From positions 1 to 64,000 of the forward strand of contig JAJTHE010000043.1 of the NCBI GenBank assembly GCA_021298815.1: a stretch of 64,000 nt of DNA, given 5' to 3'. Positions 43,483 to 52,092 of the stretch are shown here, one piece after another. The stretch comes from Betaproteobacteria bacterium (GTDB lineage Bacteria > Pseudomonadota > Gammaproteobacteria > Burkholderiales > CAIKXV01). The translations under genes were made by a program, and so were the position numbers. The notes under the pieces were generated by a model. That model was not told where the DNA came from and did no database searches. It saw only the letters and a program-made list of their open reading frames with translations. Position 1 is the first letter of the stretch. The number at the start of each line of letters is the position of its first letter.

Positions 43483-44475
43483 ATGTCCCGTCCGTCCGTC
43501 CCGCTCCTGGCCGCGCTTGCCGTGGCGTGTGCCATGCCTGCCTCGGCCTTCGCCGCCGACGCCTTCCCCGTGCGCCCGGTGCGCATGCTGGTGCCGTTCT
43601 CGCCGGGCGGCGCGACCGACATCGTCGCCCGCCAGGTCGCCTCGAAGCTGGGCGAGCTCTGGGGGCAGCCGGTGATCGTCGACAACCGCGCGGGCGCCTC
43701 GGGCAACATCGCGCTGGAGGCGACGATGAAGGCGGTGCCCGACGGCTACACGCTGTTCGTCGGCAACGTCACCACCAACGCGATCAACGAGAACACCTTC
43801 GCGCACGTGCTGGGCAAGCTGCGCCCGTCGCGCGACCTGGTCGGGATCACGAACCTGGTGGAGATCCCGCACATGGTTGTGGCCAACCCGGCGCTGCCCG
43901 TGGCCGACGTGAAGCAGCTGGTCGAGTTCGCCCGCAAGAACCCGAACAAGCTGAACTTCGCGTCGGCCGGCATCGGCAGCTACCCGCACCTGGATATGGT
44001 GCTGTTCGCACGGGTCGTCGGCATGCAGGTCACCCACATCCCGTACAAGGGTGGCGCCGGGCAGATGGTGCCGTCGCTGATGGGCAACGAGACGCAGATC
44101 GCCTTCCTCAACCTCGGCTCCACCATCGAGCACCTGCGCGCCGGCCGCCTGAAGCCGCTGGCCACGACCGCGCCGCAGCGGCTGGCCGAGCTGCCCAGCG
44201 TGCCGACGATGGCCGAGCAGGGCTTCGCCGGCCATGGCACGAACGCATGGAACGGGCTGTTCGCGCCTGCGGCGCTGCCGAAGCCGCTGCTCGACCGCAT
44301 CTTCGCCGACACCATCAAGGTGCTCTCCATGCCCGACCTGCGCGACTCGCTCGGCAAGCTGCTGATGCAGGTCTCGCCGAGCAAGTCGCCAGAGGCCTAC
44401 ACCGCGTTCGTGCGTGCGGAGACCGAGAAGTGGGCCAAGGTGGTGCGCGAGAACAACATCAAGGTCACTGATTGA
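43483..44475 (+). CDS. Bug-family (TctC) tripartite tricarboxylate receptor
   Basis: 330 residues. A clean signal peptide (residues 1-23, ending ASAFAA) is followed by RPVRMLVPFSPGGATDIVAR, VIVDNRAGASGNIALEATM, VPDGYTLFVGNVTTNA and THIPYKGGAGQMVPSLMGNE. The C-terminus is VRENNIKVTD. GGAGG precedes ATG 43483 with normal spacing; an earlier in-frame ATG at 43471 overlaps that site and is unlikely. It follows the Gfo/Idh pair by 94 bp and is followed by another Bug gene, so two receptors with different ligands or affinities may serve the same pathway. Confidence 0.92.
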   Translation: MSRPSVPLLAALAVACAMPASAFAADAFPVRPVRMLVPFSPGGATDIVARQVASKLGELWGQPVIVDNRAGASGNIALEATMKAVPDGYTLFVGNVTTNAINENTFAHVLGKLRPSRDLVGITNLVEIPHMVVANPALPVADVKQLVEFARKNPNKLNFASAGIGSYPHLDMVLFARVVGMQVTHIPYKGGAGQMVPSLMGNETQIAFLNLGSTIEHLRAGRLKPLATTAPQRLAELPSVPTMAEQGFAGHGTNAWNGLFAPAALPKPLLDRIFADTIKVLSMPDLRDSLGKLLMQVSPSKSPEAYTAFVRAETEKWAKVVRENNIKVTD

Positions 44476-44543
44476 ACCGCGGCCGCGGCAGCGGCAGCGA
44501 CGCCGGGCCGGCAGGCAATCGAAATCAACGAGGACTACCACAC

Positions 44544-45539
44544 ATGAACCGCTCGAACCTGCGCCTGGCCACCACCGCCGGGGTGCTTTCGCTCGCAGCC
44601 ATCCTGCCGGTGGCGGCCCTGGCCCAGCCGGTGGACTTCGGCAAGCGGCCGGTCCGCATCATCGTGCCGTTCGCGCCCGGCGGCGCGTCGGATTTCGTCG
44701 GCCGGATCATCCAGCCGCGTCTGGCCGAGGAACTCGGCACGCAGGTGCTGCTCGACAACCGCGCCGGGGCTGCGGGGAACATCGGCGTCGAGGTGGCCGC
44801 GCGCGCCACGCCCGACGGATTCACGCTGCTGCTGGGCAACGTGGGCACGATGGCGATCAATCCCAGCCTCTATCCGGACTTCGCCTACAAGCCGACGAAG
44901 CATTTCATCCCGGTCACCCAGGTGGTCGACGTGCCGGGGGCGCTGGTCGCGCATCCGTCGCTGCAGCCGAACAGCGTGGCGGAACTGATCGCCTTCGCCA
45001 AGGCCAATCCCAACAAGCTGAACTTCGCCTCGCCCGGTCCGGGCAGCGCCAACCGGATCGAGATGGAGATCCTGATGCGTGCGGCGGGCATCACGATGAC
45101 CCACATCCCCTACAAGGGCGGCGCGGGTCCGGCGGTGACCTCGCTGATCCAGGGCGAGACCCAGCTGGGCTTCGTCACGCTGTCCTCGGCGATGACCTTC
45201 GTCAAGGCGGGCAAGCTGAAGATGCTGGGCATCGTCGCCCCGGCGCGCAACGCCGGCGTGCCCGACGTGCCGACGATGGCCGAGGCCGGGTTCAAGAGCA
45301 TGCGCACCGGGTCCTGGCAGGGGGTGTTCGTGCCGGCGGGAACACCACGCCCGGTGGTCGACCGCCTGTTCGACGCGATGCAGAAGGTGATGGCCCATCC
45401 GGACGTGCGCAAGCGCCTGAACGACGGCGGTGCGGAGGTGGTGGTCAGCAAGTCCACGACGGACTTCATGGCCTTCGTGCGCGACGAGAACGAGCGCTTC
45501 GGCCGCGCGATCCGCGACGCGAAGATCACGGCGGATTGA
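44544..45539 (+). CDS. Bug-family (TctC) tripartite tricarboxylate receptor
   Basis: 331 residues. The signal peptide runs to about residue 27 (PVAALAQPV). It is followed by RPVRIIVPFAPGGASDFVGR, VLLDNRAGAAGNIGVEVAAR, TPDGFTLLLGNVGTMAINPS and THIPYKGGAGPAVTSLIQGE. The C-terminus is RDAKITAD. It is more like the preceding Bug gene in the THIPYKGGAG stretch than like the other five in the window, which points to a local duplication. Its 3' end overlaps, on the opposite strand, the small remnant at 45526. Confidence 0.92.
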   Translation: MNRSNLRLATTAGVLSLAAILPVAALAQPVDFGKRPVRIIVPFAPGGASDFVGRIIQPRLAEELGTQVLLDNRAGAAGNIGVEVAARATPDGFTLLLGNVGTMAINPSLYPDFAYKPTKHFIPVTQVVDVPGALVAHPSLQPNSVAELIAFAKANPNKLNFASPGPGSANRIEMEILMRAAGITMTHIPYKGGAGPAVTSLIQGETQLGFVTLSSAMTFVKAGKLKMLGIVAPARNAGVPDVPTMAEAGFKSMRTGSWQGVFVPAGTPRPVVDRLFDAMQKVMAHPDVRKRLNDGGAEVVVSKSTTDFMAFVRDENERFGRAIRDAKITAD

Positions 45540-45666
45540 GCGAGCGCCTGCGGCCTGCCGCCCGGCTGCTGGCCTGGCTGGTGTAGACCGTGATGGCGGC
45601 CTGTGCGGTTCCGCTCACCAGGAGCAGGGCAGCGAGGGCGTGCAGCCCGGGAACGGTGATCTTCAT
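45526..45666 (-). pseudogene. Remnant of a PEP-CTERM-type secreted protein (signal peptide plus first residues)
   Basis: A 46-residue frame whose first 23 residues (ending GTAQA) form a convincing signal peptide, followed by AITVYTSQASSRAAG. The start of the mature VPLPA-CTERM protein at 23523 reads SITAYSDRPTFTAAVGG, the same pattern. After that the frame degenerates into Arg/Ser residues and stops inside the 3' end of the Bug gene. I read it as the 5' stump of a truncated PEP-CTERM substrate gene, possibly cut by the event that brought in the Bug genes. It could instead be a chance secretory ORF. Confidence 0.45.
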
Positions 45667-45685
45667 GGTGGGCCTCGACGCTCGG

Positions 45686-46801
45686 TCAGGTTGGCAGCAC
45701 TGGCGGGTGGACGGATGGCCTGCATCGCACCGCCTCGTCCTCGGATGCTGAACGCGTGTCCGGGGCGGGCGCTGCGATCAACGGGCCCGTGTCGCAGGAT
45801 TCGCGCCCGCGTCCTGGCCGGATCCGGGCGTCGATCGATCCAGCCGGACCAACGACCTGGCATGCACTGATCGGTTCTGACTGGCGATGCGCGGGTGTGT
45901 CCGCCGCGGATGGCGCCTCGATCCGGGCCGCCAGCTCCGCGAGGAAAGCTTCCGCGGCCGGTGGCGGCGGGCGCCGGGCCGCTTCGATCACCACCAGGTC
46001 GAGCGTGAAGGGGGGCGCTGCGAGGGGCGATACCGCCAGCGACCCGCTGGTGATCTCCGGGGTGAGCATCACCTCCGGCAGGATCGCAACCCAGTCGCTG
46101 CGCCCGATCATGTCGAGCGTGCCGTACATCGAATCCAGCTCGAGGCGTTGCGCGACGGTCGCGCCGTTCGAAGCCAGCCAGCGCTCGATGCGCTGCCGGC
46201 GGGTGTTCAGCGGTGCCGGCACCATCAGGCGTAGTTCGCGCAGGCGGGCCGCATCCACCGGGACGCCTGCCGGCCAGCGGCCGTCCGGGCGCGACACCAG
46301 CAGTTCGGGGGTGCGCGCCAGGAAACGGCTGCGGATGCCGACCGGGGCATCGAAGGCAGGCACGATCGCGAAGTCGAGTTCGCCCGCGCGCAGCAGGTCG
46401 GTCAGCACGCCGCTGTAGGCTTCGGTCACCTTCGGCACCACCTGCGGGTGGCGTTGCCCGAACGCGGCCAGCGCCGGGGCCAGGCAGCAGCGGGTGAGGG
46501 AGGGCATCAGCCCGACGCGCACTTCCCCGGACAGCGCGCTGCCGACGCTGCGCGCGTCGCGGCCGGCCTGCTCCAGGGTCGCGAGCAGGTCGATCGCCCG
46601 ACGGTAGTAGGCATCGCCGGCGGCTGTCGGCGTCACCTGCGAGGGCGAGCGGTCGAGCAGGCGCACGCCGAGTTCGTCCTCCAGGGCGCGCACCCGTTGC
46701 GAGACCGCGGGCTGCGTCGTGTGTTCGCGGGCGGCGGCGCGCGAGAACGACCGTTCTTCGTAGGCGGCGGTGAACAGCCGGATCGCGGTGAGGGAGGGCA
46801 T
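45686..46801 (-). CDS. LysR-family regulator with C-terminal extension
   Basis: 371 residues. The HTH domain is LTAIRLFTAAYEERSFSRAA...TTQPAVSQRVRALEDELG. The effector domain has VRVGLMPSLTRCCLAP and LRAGELDFAIVPAF. The normal LysR end is near residue 300 (AEAFLAELAARIEA); the remaining 70 residues are Pro/Arg/Ser-rich and unlike the family, suggesting loss of the original stop. It is divergent from the flavin-reductase gene at 46928, whose operon it probably controls. The 126-bp AT-rich gap contains paired GTAATGC repeats. Confidence 0.88.
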   Translation of the reverse strand: MPSLTAIRLFTAAYEERSFSRAAAREHTTQPAVSQRVRALEDELGVRLLDRSPSQVTPTAAGDAYYRRAIDLLATLEQAGRDARSVGSALSGEVRVGLMPSLTRCCLAPALAAFGQRHPQVVPKVTEAYSGVLTDLLRAGELDFAIVPAFDAPVGIRSRFLARTPELLVSRPDGRWPAGVPVDAARLRELRLMVPAPLNTRRQRIERWLASNGATVAQRLELDSMYGTLDMIGRSDWVAILPEVMLTPEITSGSLAVSPLAAPPFTLDLVVIEAARRPPPPAAEAFLAELAARIEAPSAADTPAHRQSEPISACQVVGPAGSIDARIRPGRGRESCDTGPLIAAPAPDTRSASEDEAVRCRPSVHPPVLPT

Positions 46802-46830
46802 CGGCGGACAACCCCTTTAGATAACAGATC

Positions 46831-46869
46831 GTAATGCAGATCATTATGAATCATCATTTGGCGTAATGC
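46831..46869. promoter_or_regulatory. Paired GTAATGC repeats in divergent LysR/flavin-reductase region
   Basis: GTAATGC at 46831-46837 and again at 46863-46869, 32 bp apart (three helical turns), with the palindrome TCATTATGA at 46841-46849 between them. The region is markedly AT-richer than its surroundings. Spacing on one face of the helix fits binding of a LysR tetramer between divergent promoters. Confidence 0.45.
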
Positions 46870-46927
46870 GAACCGATCGCTACAGTCCGCAATCGAACTG
46901 TCCGCCCATCCCTTCCGTGGAGCCCCG

Positions 46928-47449
46928 ATGACCCGCCTGAACCTCAGTCGCGACGCGATCGGCGATGCTGCTTCCCAGCGCCAGCTCAGGGACGCGTTCG
47001 GCCGCTTCGCGACCGGCGTCACCGTGATCACCGCGCTGTTGCCCGACCGCCGCCGCACCGGCCTCACCGTCAACTCGTTCACCTCGCTGTCCCTCGAGCC
47101 GGCGATGATCCTCTGGAACCTGCGCGCCGGTTCGCCGTCCGAGCCTGCGTTCGGCAAGGGACGGGCCTTCGCCGTCAACGTGCTGGCTACTGCGCAGCAG
47201 GAAGTCTCGCAGCGCTTCTGCCGGCCCGCGGACGACAAGTTCGCCGGTCTGGCGCTAGAGGACGGCGTCGACGGCGTGCCGGTGCTGACCGGCAGCCTGG
47301 CCGCCTTCGAATGCCGGGTGGAGGACACCGTGACCTGCGGCGACCATCGCATCGTGATCGGCCGCGTGCTGGCCGCCCGCTACGGCGAGGGCGAGCCGCT
47401 CATCTACAGCCAGGGCCGCTACTGCACCGCCGCCCAGCTCGCGGCCTGA
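46928..47449 (+). CDS. Flavin reductase-like (HpaC/DIM6-NTAB) protein
   Basis: 173 residues. The FMN-binding split-barrel signature is present: LRDAFGRFATGVTVITALLP, TGLTVNSFTSLSLEPAMILWNL, FAVNVLATAQQEVSQRFC and DHRIVIGRVLAARYGEGEPLIY. Such NAD(P)H:flavin oxidoreductases supply reduced FMN or FAD to a monooxygenase. The next gene, 50 bp on, is an LLM-class oxygenase, so the two probably form a two-component monooxygenase. GGAG lies about 6 nt before the ATG. Confidence 0.9.
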   Translation: MTRLNLSRDAIGDAASQRQLRDAFGRFATGVTVITALLPDRRRTGLTVNSFTSLSLEPAMILWNLRAGSPSEPAFGKGRAFAVNVLATAQQEVSQRFCRPADDKFAGLALEDGVDGVPVLTGSLAAFECRVEDTVTCGDHRIVIGRVLAARYGEGEPLIYSQGRYCTAAQLAA

Positions 47450-47499
47450 ACCGGCCGTCGCACCGTTCTCAACTTTCCGCAACAGATACGGAGACCCGC

Positions 47500-48612
47500 A
47501 TGAAACTGTCGACCTTCATGATGCCGCTGCACCCGGTGGGCAAGCCCTGGCCGCTGTCGCTCAAGGAAGACCGCGAGGCGGTCATCCTGGCCGACCGCCT
47601 CGGCTACTCGGAGGCCTTCGTCGGCGAGCACGTGACCGACGCCGCCGAGACGGTCACCTCGTGCATGATGTTCCTCGCGAGCCTGGCCCACGACACCAGG
47701 CAGATCAGGCTGGGCACCGGCACGATCAACCTGCCCAACAGCCATCCGGCCCACGTCGCCGCGCAGGCGGCGATGCTCGACAACATGCTGGAAGGTCGGT
47801 TCATCATGGGCATCAGCCCCGGCGGCCTGATGTCCGATGCCGAGGCTTTCGGCAACTACGGCCGCGACCGCATGGCGATGTTCGTCGAGGGCATCAACAT
47901 GGTGCTCGACATCTGGTCCGGCGAGGCGCCGTACAACCTGAAGGGGCAGTTCTGGGAGGTCACCACCGAGAAGACGATGATCGCCGAGATCGGCACCGGT
48001 ATCATGCTCAGGCCCTACCAGCAGCCGCATCCGCCGATCGTCGGCACCGTGGTGGCGCCGTTCTCCAAGGGCGTGGTCGCGATGGCCGAGCGCGGCTGGA
48101 AGCCGATCTCGGCGAACTTCCTGCTGCCGCAGTGGGTGAAGACGCACTGGGACAGCTACGTGCAGGGCAAGCAGAACATCGGACAGGTTGCCAGCCCGGC
48201 CGACTGGAGCGTCGCCAAGTGCATCTTCGTCGCCGACGACGATGCCACGGCACAGCGCTACGGCTATGGCGAGGACGGCCCCTACCTCCACTACTTCAAG
48301 CAGCTCATCCGCAAGCTGGTGGGCTTTGGCAACCGCGGCAACCTGTTCAAGGCCGACCAGAGCATGCCCGACGAGATGATCACGGCGGATTACGTGAACC
48401 GCAAGCTCACCATCGCTGGCACCGTGGATAGCGTGGTCGACCAGATCCTCGCCTTCCGCGAGGAAGTGGGCGACTTCGGCACGCTGGTCTATGCGTCCCT
48501 GGACTGGAAAGACCCGGCGCTGGGCAAGCGCTCGATGGAACTGATGGCCGAGAAGGTCATGCCTGCGGTGAATGCCGCGATCGCGTCGGGCAAGACCGCC
48601 CGCGCCGCCTGA
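47500..48612 (+). CDS. LLM-class flavin-dependent monooxygenase (luciferase-like)
   Basis: 370 residues of the bacterial-luciferase-like (F420/FMN) TIM-barrel family. Features are MKLSTFMMPLHPVGKPWP, ILADRLGYSEAFVGEHVTD, IRLGTGTINLPNSHPAHVAA, RFIMGISPGG, QPHPPIVGTV and VVDQILAFREEVGDFGTLVY. It probably hydroxylates or desulfonates/dealkylates an organic substrate using reduced flavin from the preceding gene product. It lies between the flavin reductase and a Gfo/Idh dehydrogenase in a three-gene operon (gaps 50 and 12 bp). The substrate is not predictable. Confidence 0.9.
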   Translation: MKLSTFMMPLHPVGKPWPLSLKEDREAVILADRLGYSEAFVGEHVTDAAETVTSCMMFLASLAHDTRQIRLGTGTINLPNSHPAHVAAQAAMLDNMLEGRFIMGISPGGLMSDAEAFGNYGRDRMAMFVEGINMVLDIWSGEAPYNLKGQFWEVTTEKTMIAEIGTGIMLRPYQQPHPPIVGTVVAPFSKGVVAMAERGWKPISANFLLPQWVKTHWDSYVQGKQNIGQVASPADWSVAKCIFVADDDATAQRYGYGEDGPYLHYFKQLIRKLVGFGNRGNLFKADQSMPDEMITADYVNRKLTIAGTVDSVVDQILAFREEVGDFGTLVYASLDWKDPALGKRSMELMAEKVMPAVNAAIASGKTARAA

Positions 48613-48624
48613 GGAGAACGACAG

Positions 48625-49623
48625 ATGTTGAACGTAGCCGTGGTCGGCATGGGATGGTGGGGTAAGATCATCGTCCCGCTGCTGAAGACCAGCAAAAAGA
48701 TCACCGTCGGCAAGGTGGTCGAGGTCAATCCCGATTCGATCGCCGATTTCGCGCGCGAGCAGGGCGTGCAGGTGGTCACCAGCTATGACGACGTGCTGAA
48801 GGATCCGGCGATCCAGGCCGTCGTGCTCTGCACGCCGCACACCCAGCATACCGACCAGATCGTCGCCGCCGCCGCGGCCGGCAAGCACGTGTTCTGCGAG
48901 AAGCCGCTGTCGATGACCCGCGCCGACGTGCTTCGCGCGGTGGCTGCGATCGAGAAGGCCGGCGTCGCGCTGGCGGTCGGCCACGAGCGCCGCTTCGAGC
49001 CGCCGATCCTCGAGATGATGCAGATCGTGAAGTCGGGCGTGCTCGGCAAGCCGCTGCAGGTCGAGGCCAACTTCAGCCAGGACAAGTTCCTTTCGCTCGC
49101 GGCGGACAACTGGCGCCTGTCCGGCAAGGAAGCGCCGGCCGGCCCGATGACCGCCACCGGCATCCACCTGCTCGACCTGTCGGTGGGCGTGTTCGGCGAG
49201 GCCGACCATGTGTATGCCAGCGTGAAGCAGCTCGGCAGCCACCTGGTCAACGGCGACACGCTGGCGATCCTGGTGTCGTTCCGCAACGGCGGCCATGCGC
49301 TGATCAGCGCGATCCTCGCCACGCCGTTCGACGGCCGCTTCGCGATCTACTGCAACGAGGGCTGGATCGAAGTGCGCGACAAGACCCACCCGGAAGCGCC
49401 GGAAGGCTGGACGATGACCCAGTGCTTCCGCGGCGGCCGGCGCGAGGTGAAGGAGTTCCCGCCGGTGCCCGGCGTGCTCGCCAACCTCGAGGCGTTCGCC
49501 GATGCGGCCGAGGGGCGCGCGCCCTATCCGGTGCCGCGCGAGCAGATGATCGCCAACATTTCCGCCCTCGAAGCCATCTTCAAGGCGACGAAGAGCGGCG
49601 TGGTGGAGAAGGTCGAAGGCTGA
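48625..49623 (+). CDS. Gfo/Idh/MocA-family oxidoreductase
   Basis: 332 residues. The Rossmann motif is VAVVGMGWWGKIIVPLLKTS, then LCTPHTQHTDQIVAAAAAGKHVFCEKPLS, GHERRFEPPILEMMQIVKSG and TATGIHLLDLSVGVFGEADH with the catalytic His. GAGGAG overlaps the preceding stop and sits 9 nt before the ATG. It is the third member of this family in the window, but it is not obviously a copy of the pair at 41127/42279. It probably dehydrogenates a product of the upstream monooxygenase. Confidence 0.9.
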   Translation: MLNVAVVGMGWWGKIIVPLLKTSKKITVGKVVEVNPDSIADFAREQGVQVVTSYDDVLKDPAIQAVVLCTPHTQHTDQIVAAAAAGKHVFCEKPLSMTRADVLRAVAAIEKAGVALAVGHERRFEPPILEMMQIVKSGVLGKPLQVEANFSQDKFLSLAADNWRLSGKEAPAGPMTATGIHLLDLSVGVFGEADHVYASVKQLGSHLVNGDTLAILVSFRNGGHALISAILATPFDGRFAIYCNEGWIEVRDKTHPEAPEGWTMTQCFRGGRREVKEFPPVPGVLANLEAFADAAEGRAPYPVPREQMIANISALEAIFKATKSGVVEKVEG

Positions 49624-49666
49624 GTTGCCGAGAGCCGAGGGCTGAGGACGCAGGGCAGCGCGCGCC

Positions 49667-50941
49667 TCAGTCCCCGGCCCAGGCCCAGAAGTCGAGGGTG
49701 GTCGTGCAGCCCGCGACCGGATGGGACGCAGACTTCACCGCGCAGTAGGGGATGCTGCGCACGCCGGCGACCTGGTCCCACATCGCCAGCGCGTCGCGGA
49801 ACGCCGACAGGTCGGTGTGGAACTGCATCGCGCGCGTGATGGATGCCGCCGTGGTGCCGCCCGCCGCGCAGATCTTCATCGCGTGCCGAAGCAGGCAGGC
49901 CATCTCGGCACGTGCTGGCGCACCGAAATGGCCGAGGCCCGCGGCCGATGCGATCGACGCATCGGGCCCGTGGCCGTCGCAGGCCATCAGTCCCGAGGCG
50001 AACAGCAGGTCGCCGCCCAGCACGCCCGGCGCACCGAACGTGGCCTCGGCCGGGATATCGACGTCGAGCACGCGCTTCTTCGCGAGGGCGTGGTCGCGCA
50101 GTCCGACCAGGTTGATCTCGAGGCTGCCGTCCACCAGTCCGAACTCGTCGGCCTGCACGATCGTGAGGGCGACCTGTCGCGCCCCGAAGCGGTCGTTCCA
50201 GACCTCGAGGAAGTGCGGCAGGTCCTCTGCATGGCGCAGGTAGGCCTGTGCCTTGAGCGCGCCGACGGCGGAAGCGCCCGCCGCCGCGAGCGCGGGGGCT
50301 AGGCGATGGTCGATCACGAACTCGGCCTGCTTGCGTGCCTCGTAGCCGCCCCAGCGGCTGTGCTTCGGCACATGGGCACGCGGGTCGGGGCCGTCGTCGC
50401 CGCGCGCCATCTGCCCGGCCACGAATACATAGTCGCCGACGGTCGCCGCGGGCACGAAGCCGGACCACACCGGCGCGGCGACCCTGGGCGGGTCGATGCG
50501 CCGCGGTTCGAGCCCGCTGCCCGGCCGCACGGCCATCAGGTTGGTGCAGATCGCGGTGCCCTCCACCAGGAGGCCGCCCATCACCACCGAGGTGCTCGGC
50601 GGGATGTAGTCGCCGAAGGCCGCATGGCGCGCGCGATGGTACGGATTGACCGCCTGCCAGGTCGGGTAGTACTGGTCGAGCCGCACCGTGTTCTGGAACG
50701 AGGTGCCGGCTTCCGCGAGCAGTGACTTCAACCGGCGCGCGATGACGTCGCCCTCGCGCCGGTGGCGCGGCAGCCCGTGCAGCGGCAGTGCCGGTTCGCC
50801 CGCGACTTCGCCGGAGAGTCGCTGGCCGGCGTCGGTCGCTTCCAGGCCGTTGATGAATATCCAGGGCCCGGCGCGGGTGCTGACCGCATGGCTGAGCGGC
50901 GAGAAGGGCAGGGCATCGCTGGCGAGGATCTCGATCGTCAT
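49667..50941 (-). CDS. Three-domain RidA/YjgF-like protein
   Basis: 424 residues made of three successive RidA/YjgF-type domains: about residues 1-140 (SHAVSTRAGPWIFINGLEA), 145-280 (AATVGDYVFVAGQMARGDDG) and 285-424 (GAPGVLGGDLLFASGLMACDG). Each shows the family pattern of an N-terminal strand pair followed by a helix near an LKSLLAEAGTSFQNTVRLDQYY-like stretch. Single-domain RidA proteins deaminate reactive enamines; multi-domain members often work in catabolic operons on ring-opened intermediates. ATG 50941 (or the adjacent in-frame ATG 50944) follows a GGAA site. It is preceded by a Bug gene in the same direction. Confidence 0.75.
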   Translation of the reverse strand: MTIEILASDALPFSPLSHAVSTRAGPWIFINGLEATDAGQRLSGEVAGEPALPLHGLPRHRREGDVIARRLKSLLAEAGTSFQNTVRLDQYYPTWQAVNPYHRARHAAFGDYIPPSTSVVMGGLLVEGTAICTNLMAVRPGSGLEPRRIDPPRVAAPVWSGFVPAATVGDYVFVAGQMARGDDGPDPRAHVPKHSRWGGYEARKQAEFVIDHRLAPALAAAGASAVGALKAQAYLRHAEDLPHFLEVWNDRFGARQVALTIVQADEFGLVDGSLEINLVGLRDHALAKKRVLDVDIPAEATFGAPGVLGGDLLFASGLMACDGHGPDASIASAAGLGHFGAPARAEMACLLRHAMKICAAGGTTAASITRAMQFHTDLSAFRDALAMWDQVAGVRSIPYCAVKSASHPVAGCTTTLDFWAWAGD

Positions 50942-50972
50942 CATGGGTTCCGTGGCAGGGCGGGAGGGAGCT

Positions 50973-52013
50973 TCACTGTGCCTCGATGCGGATCTTCGCG
51001 TCGCGCACCACGCGTTCCCAGCGCCGGGTCTCGTCCAGCAGGAAGGCGCCGAAGTCGCCGGCATCGCCGCCGGCCGGGTCGACGCCCAGCACTTGCAGGC
51101 GCTCGCGGACCTCCGGCACTGCGATCGCCTTCGCGAGCTCATGCCGCAGCCTTGCGCTTGCGGTCGAGGGGATGCCTGCCGGCGCGGCCACGCCATAGAA
51201 GCCGATCGAGCGGAAGCCGGGGAATCCAGACTCGGCGACGGTGGCGGTATCGGGGAAAGCCGCGACCCGGCGGTCGCTGCCCAGGGCCAGCAACTGCAGC
51301 TTGCCGGCCTTCACCAGCGGTGCCGCCGACGGCAGGTTGACGAACATGAAGTCGACCCGACCGGCCATCAGGTCGTTCATCGCCGGCCCGCTGCCGTTGA
51401 ACGGCACATGGGTCGCGCGCACGCCGGTGACCTGGTTGAACAGCTCGCCCGACAGATGCGGGCCGGATCCGATGCCGACCGATGCGAAGTTGACCGAGTC
51501 GCTGCGGCCCTTCGCCCAGCCGATCAGTTCCTTCACGCCGCGCGCCGGTACCTTCGGCGCCGCCACCAGCACGTTCGGCGCGGTGCCGATGAGTCCGATC
51601 GGCGTGAACCCGGCCACCGTGTACTGCGGCTTGTCGTGCAGGCTGACCAGCAGCACGAACGGCGCGCTGATGAAGGAGATCGTGTGGCCGTCGGGCAGCG
51701 CGCGCATGCCTAGTCCGTAGGCGAGCATGCCGCCGGCGCCCGGGCGAGGATCGACCACGACCGGCTGCCCCAGGCCTTCCGACCAGCGGCCGGCGACGGT
51801 GCGTGCGATCGTGTCCGACACGCCGCCGGCCGGGAAATCGACGATCAGCCGTATCGGCTTGGCTGGCCAGCCGGCGGTGGCGGCCACCGGCGCCCGGGCC
51901 GAGGCCGCCGTGGCTGCGGCAATCGCGGTCGCAGCCAGCGCCAGCATGGCGAGCGGTATCCGCTGGCCGGCCATCGCAGGCCGTGCTGCGGTGCATGTCG
52001 AGCGTACGTCCAT
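50973..52013 (-). CDS. Bug-family (TctC) tripartite tricarboxylate receptor
   Basis: 346 residues. A long Ala-rich signal peptide (hydrophobic about residues 20-38) is followed by KPIRLIVDFPAGGVSDTIAR, VVVDPRPGAGGMLAYGLGM, LPDGHTISFISAPFV and THVPFNGSGPAMNDLMAGR. The C-terminus is VRDAKIRIEAQ. GGAG about 6 nt upstream supports ATG 52013. It lies 31 bp before the RidA-like gene, in the same direction. The LysR gene at 52093-53016 is upstream on the same strand, so regulator, receptor and RidA-like enzyme may form one unit. VDPRPGAGG replaces the usual VDNRPGAGG. Confidence 0.9.
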   Translation of the reverse strand: MDVRSTCTAARPAMAGQRIPLAMLALAATAIAAATAASARAPVAATAGWPAKPIRLIVDFPAGGVSDTIARTVAGRWSEGLGQPVVVDPRPGAGGMLAYGLGMRALPDGHTISFISAPFVLLVSLHDKPQYTVAGFTPIGLIGTAPNVLVAAPKVPARGVKELIGWAKGRSDSVNFASVGIGSGPHLSGELFNQVTGVRATHVPFNGSGPAMNDLMAGRVDFMFVNLPSAAPLVKAGKLQLLALGSDRRVAAFPDTATVAESGFPGFRSIGFYGVAAPAGIPSTASARLRHELAKAIAVPEVRERLQVLGVDPAGGDAGDFGAFLLDETRRWERVVRDAKIRIEAQ

Positions 52014-52092
52014 CGCAGGCTCCGTGTCCGGGCATCCCGGCCGGCGCAGTGTACCGCGTATGCACGGACGGCCATGTGCTGCGACCACCGCA

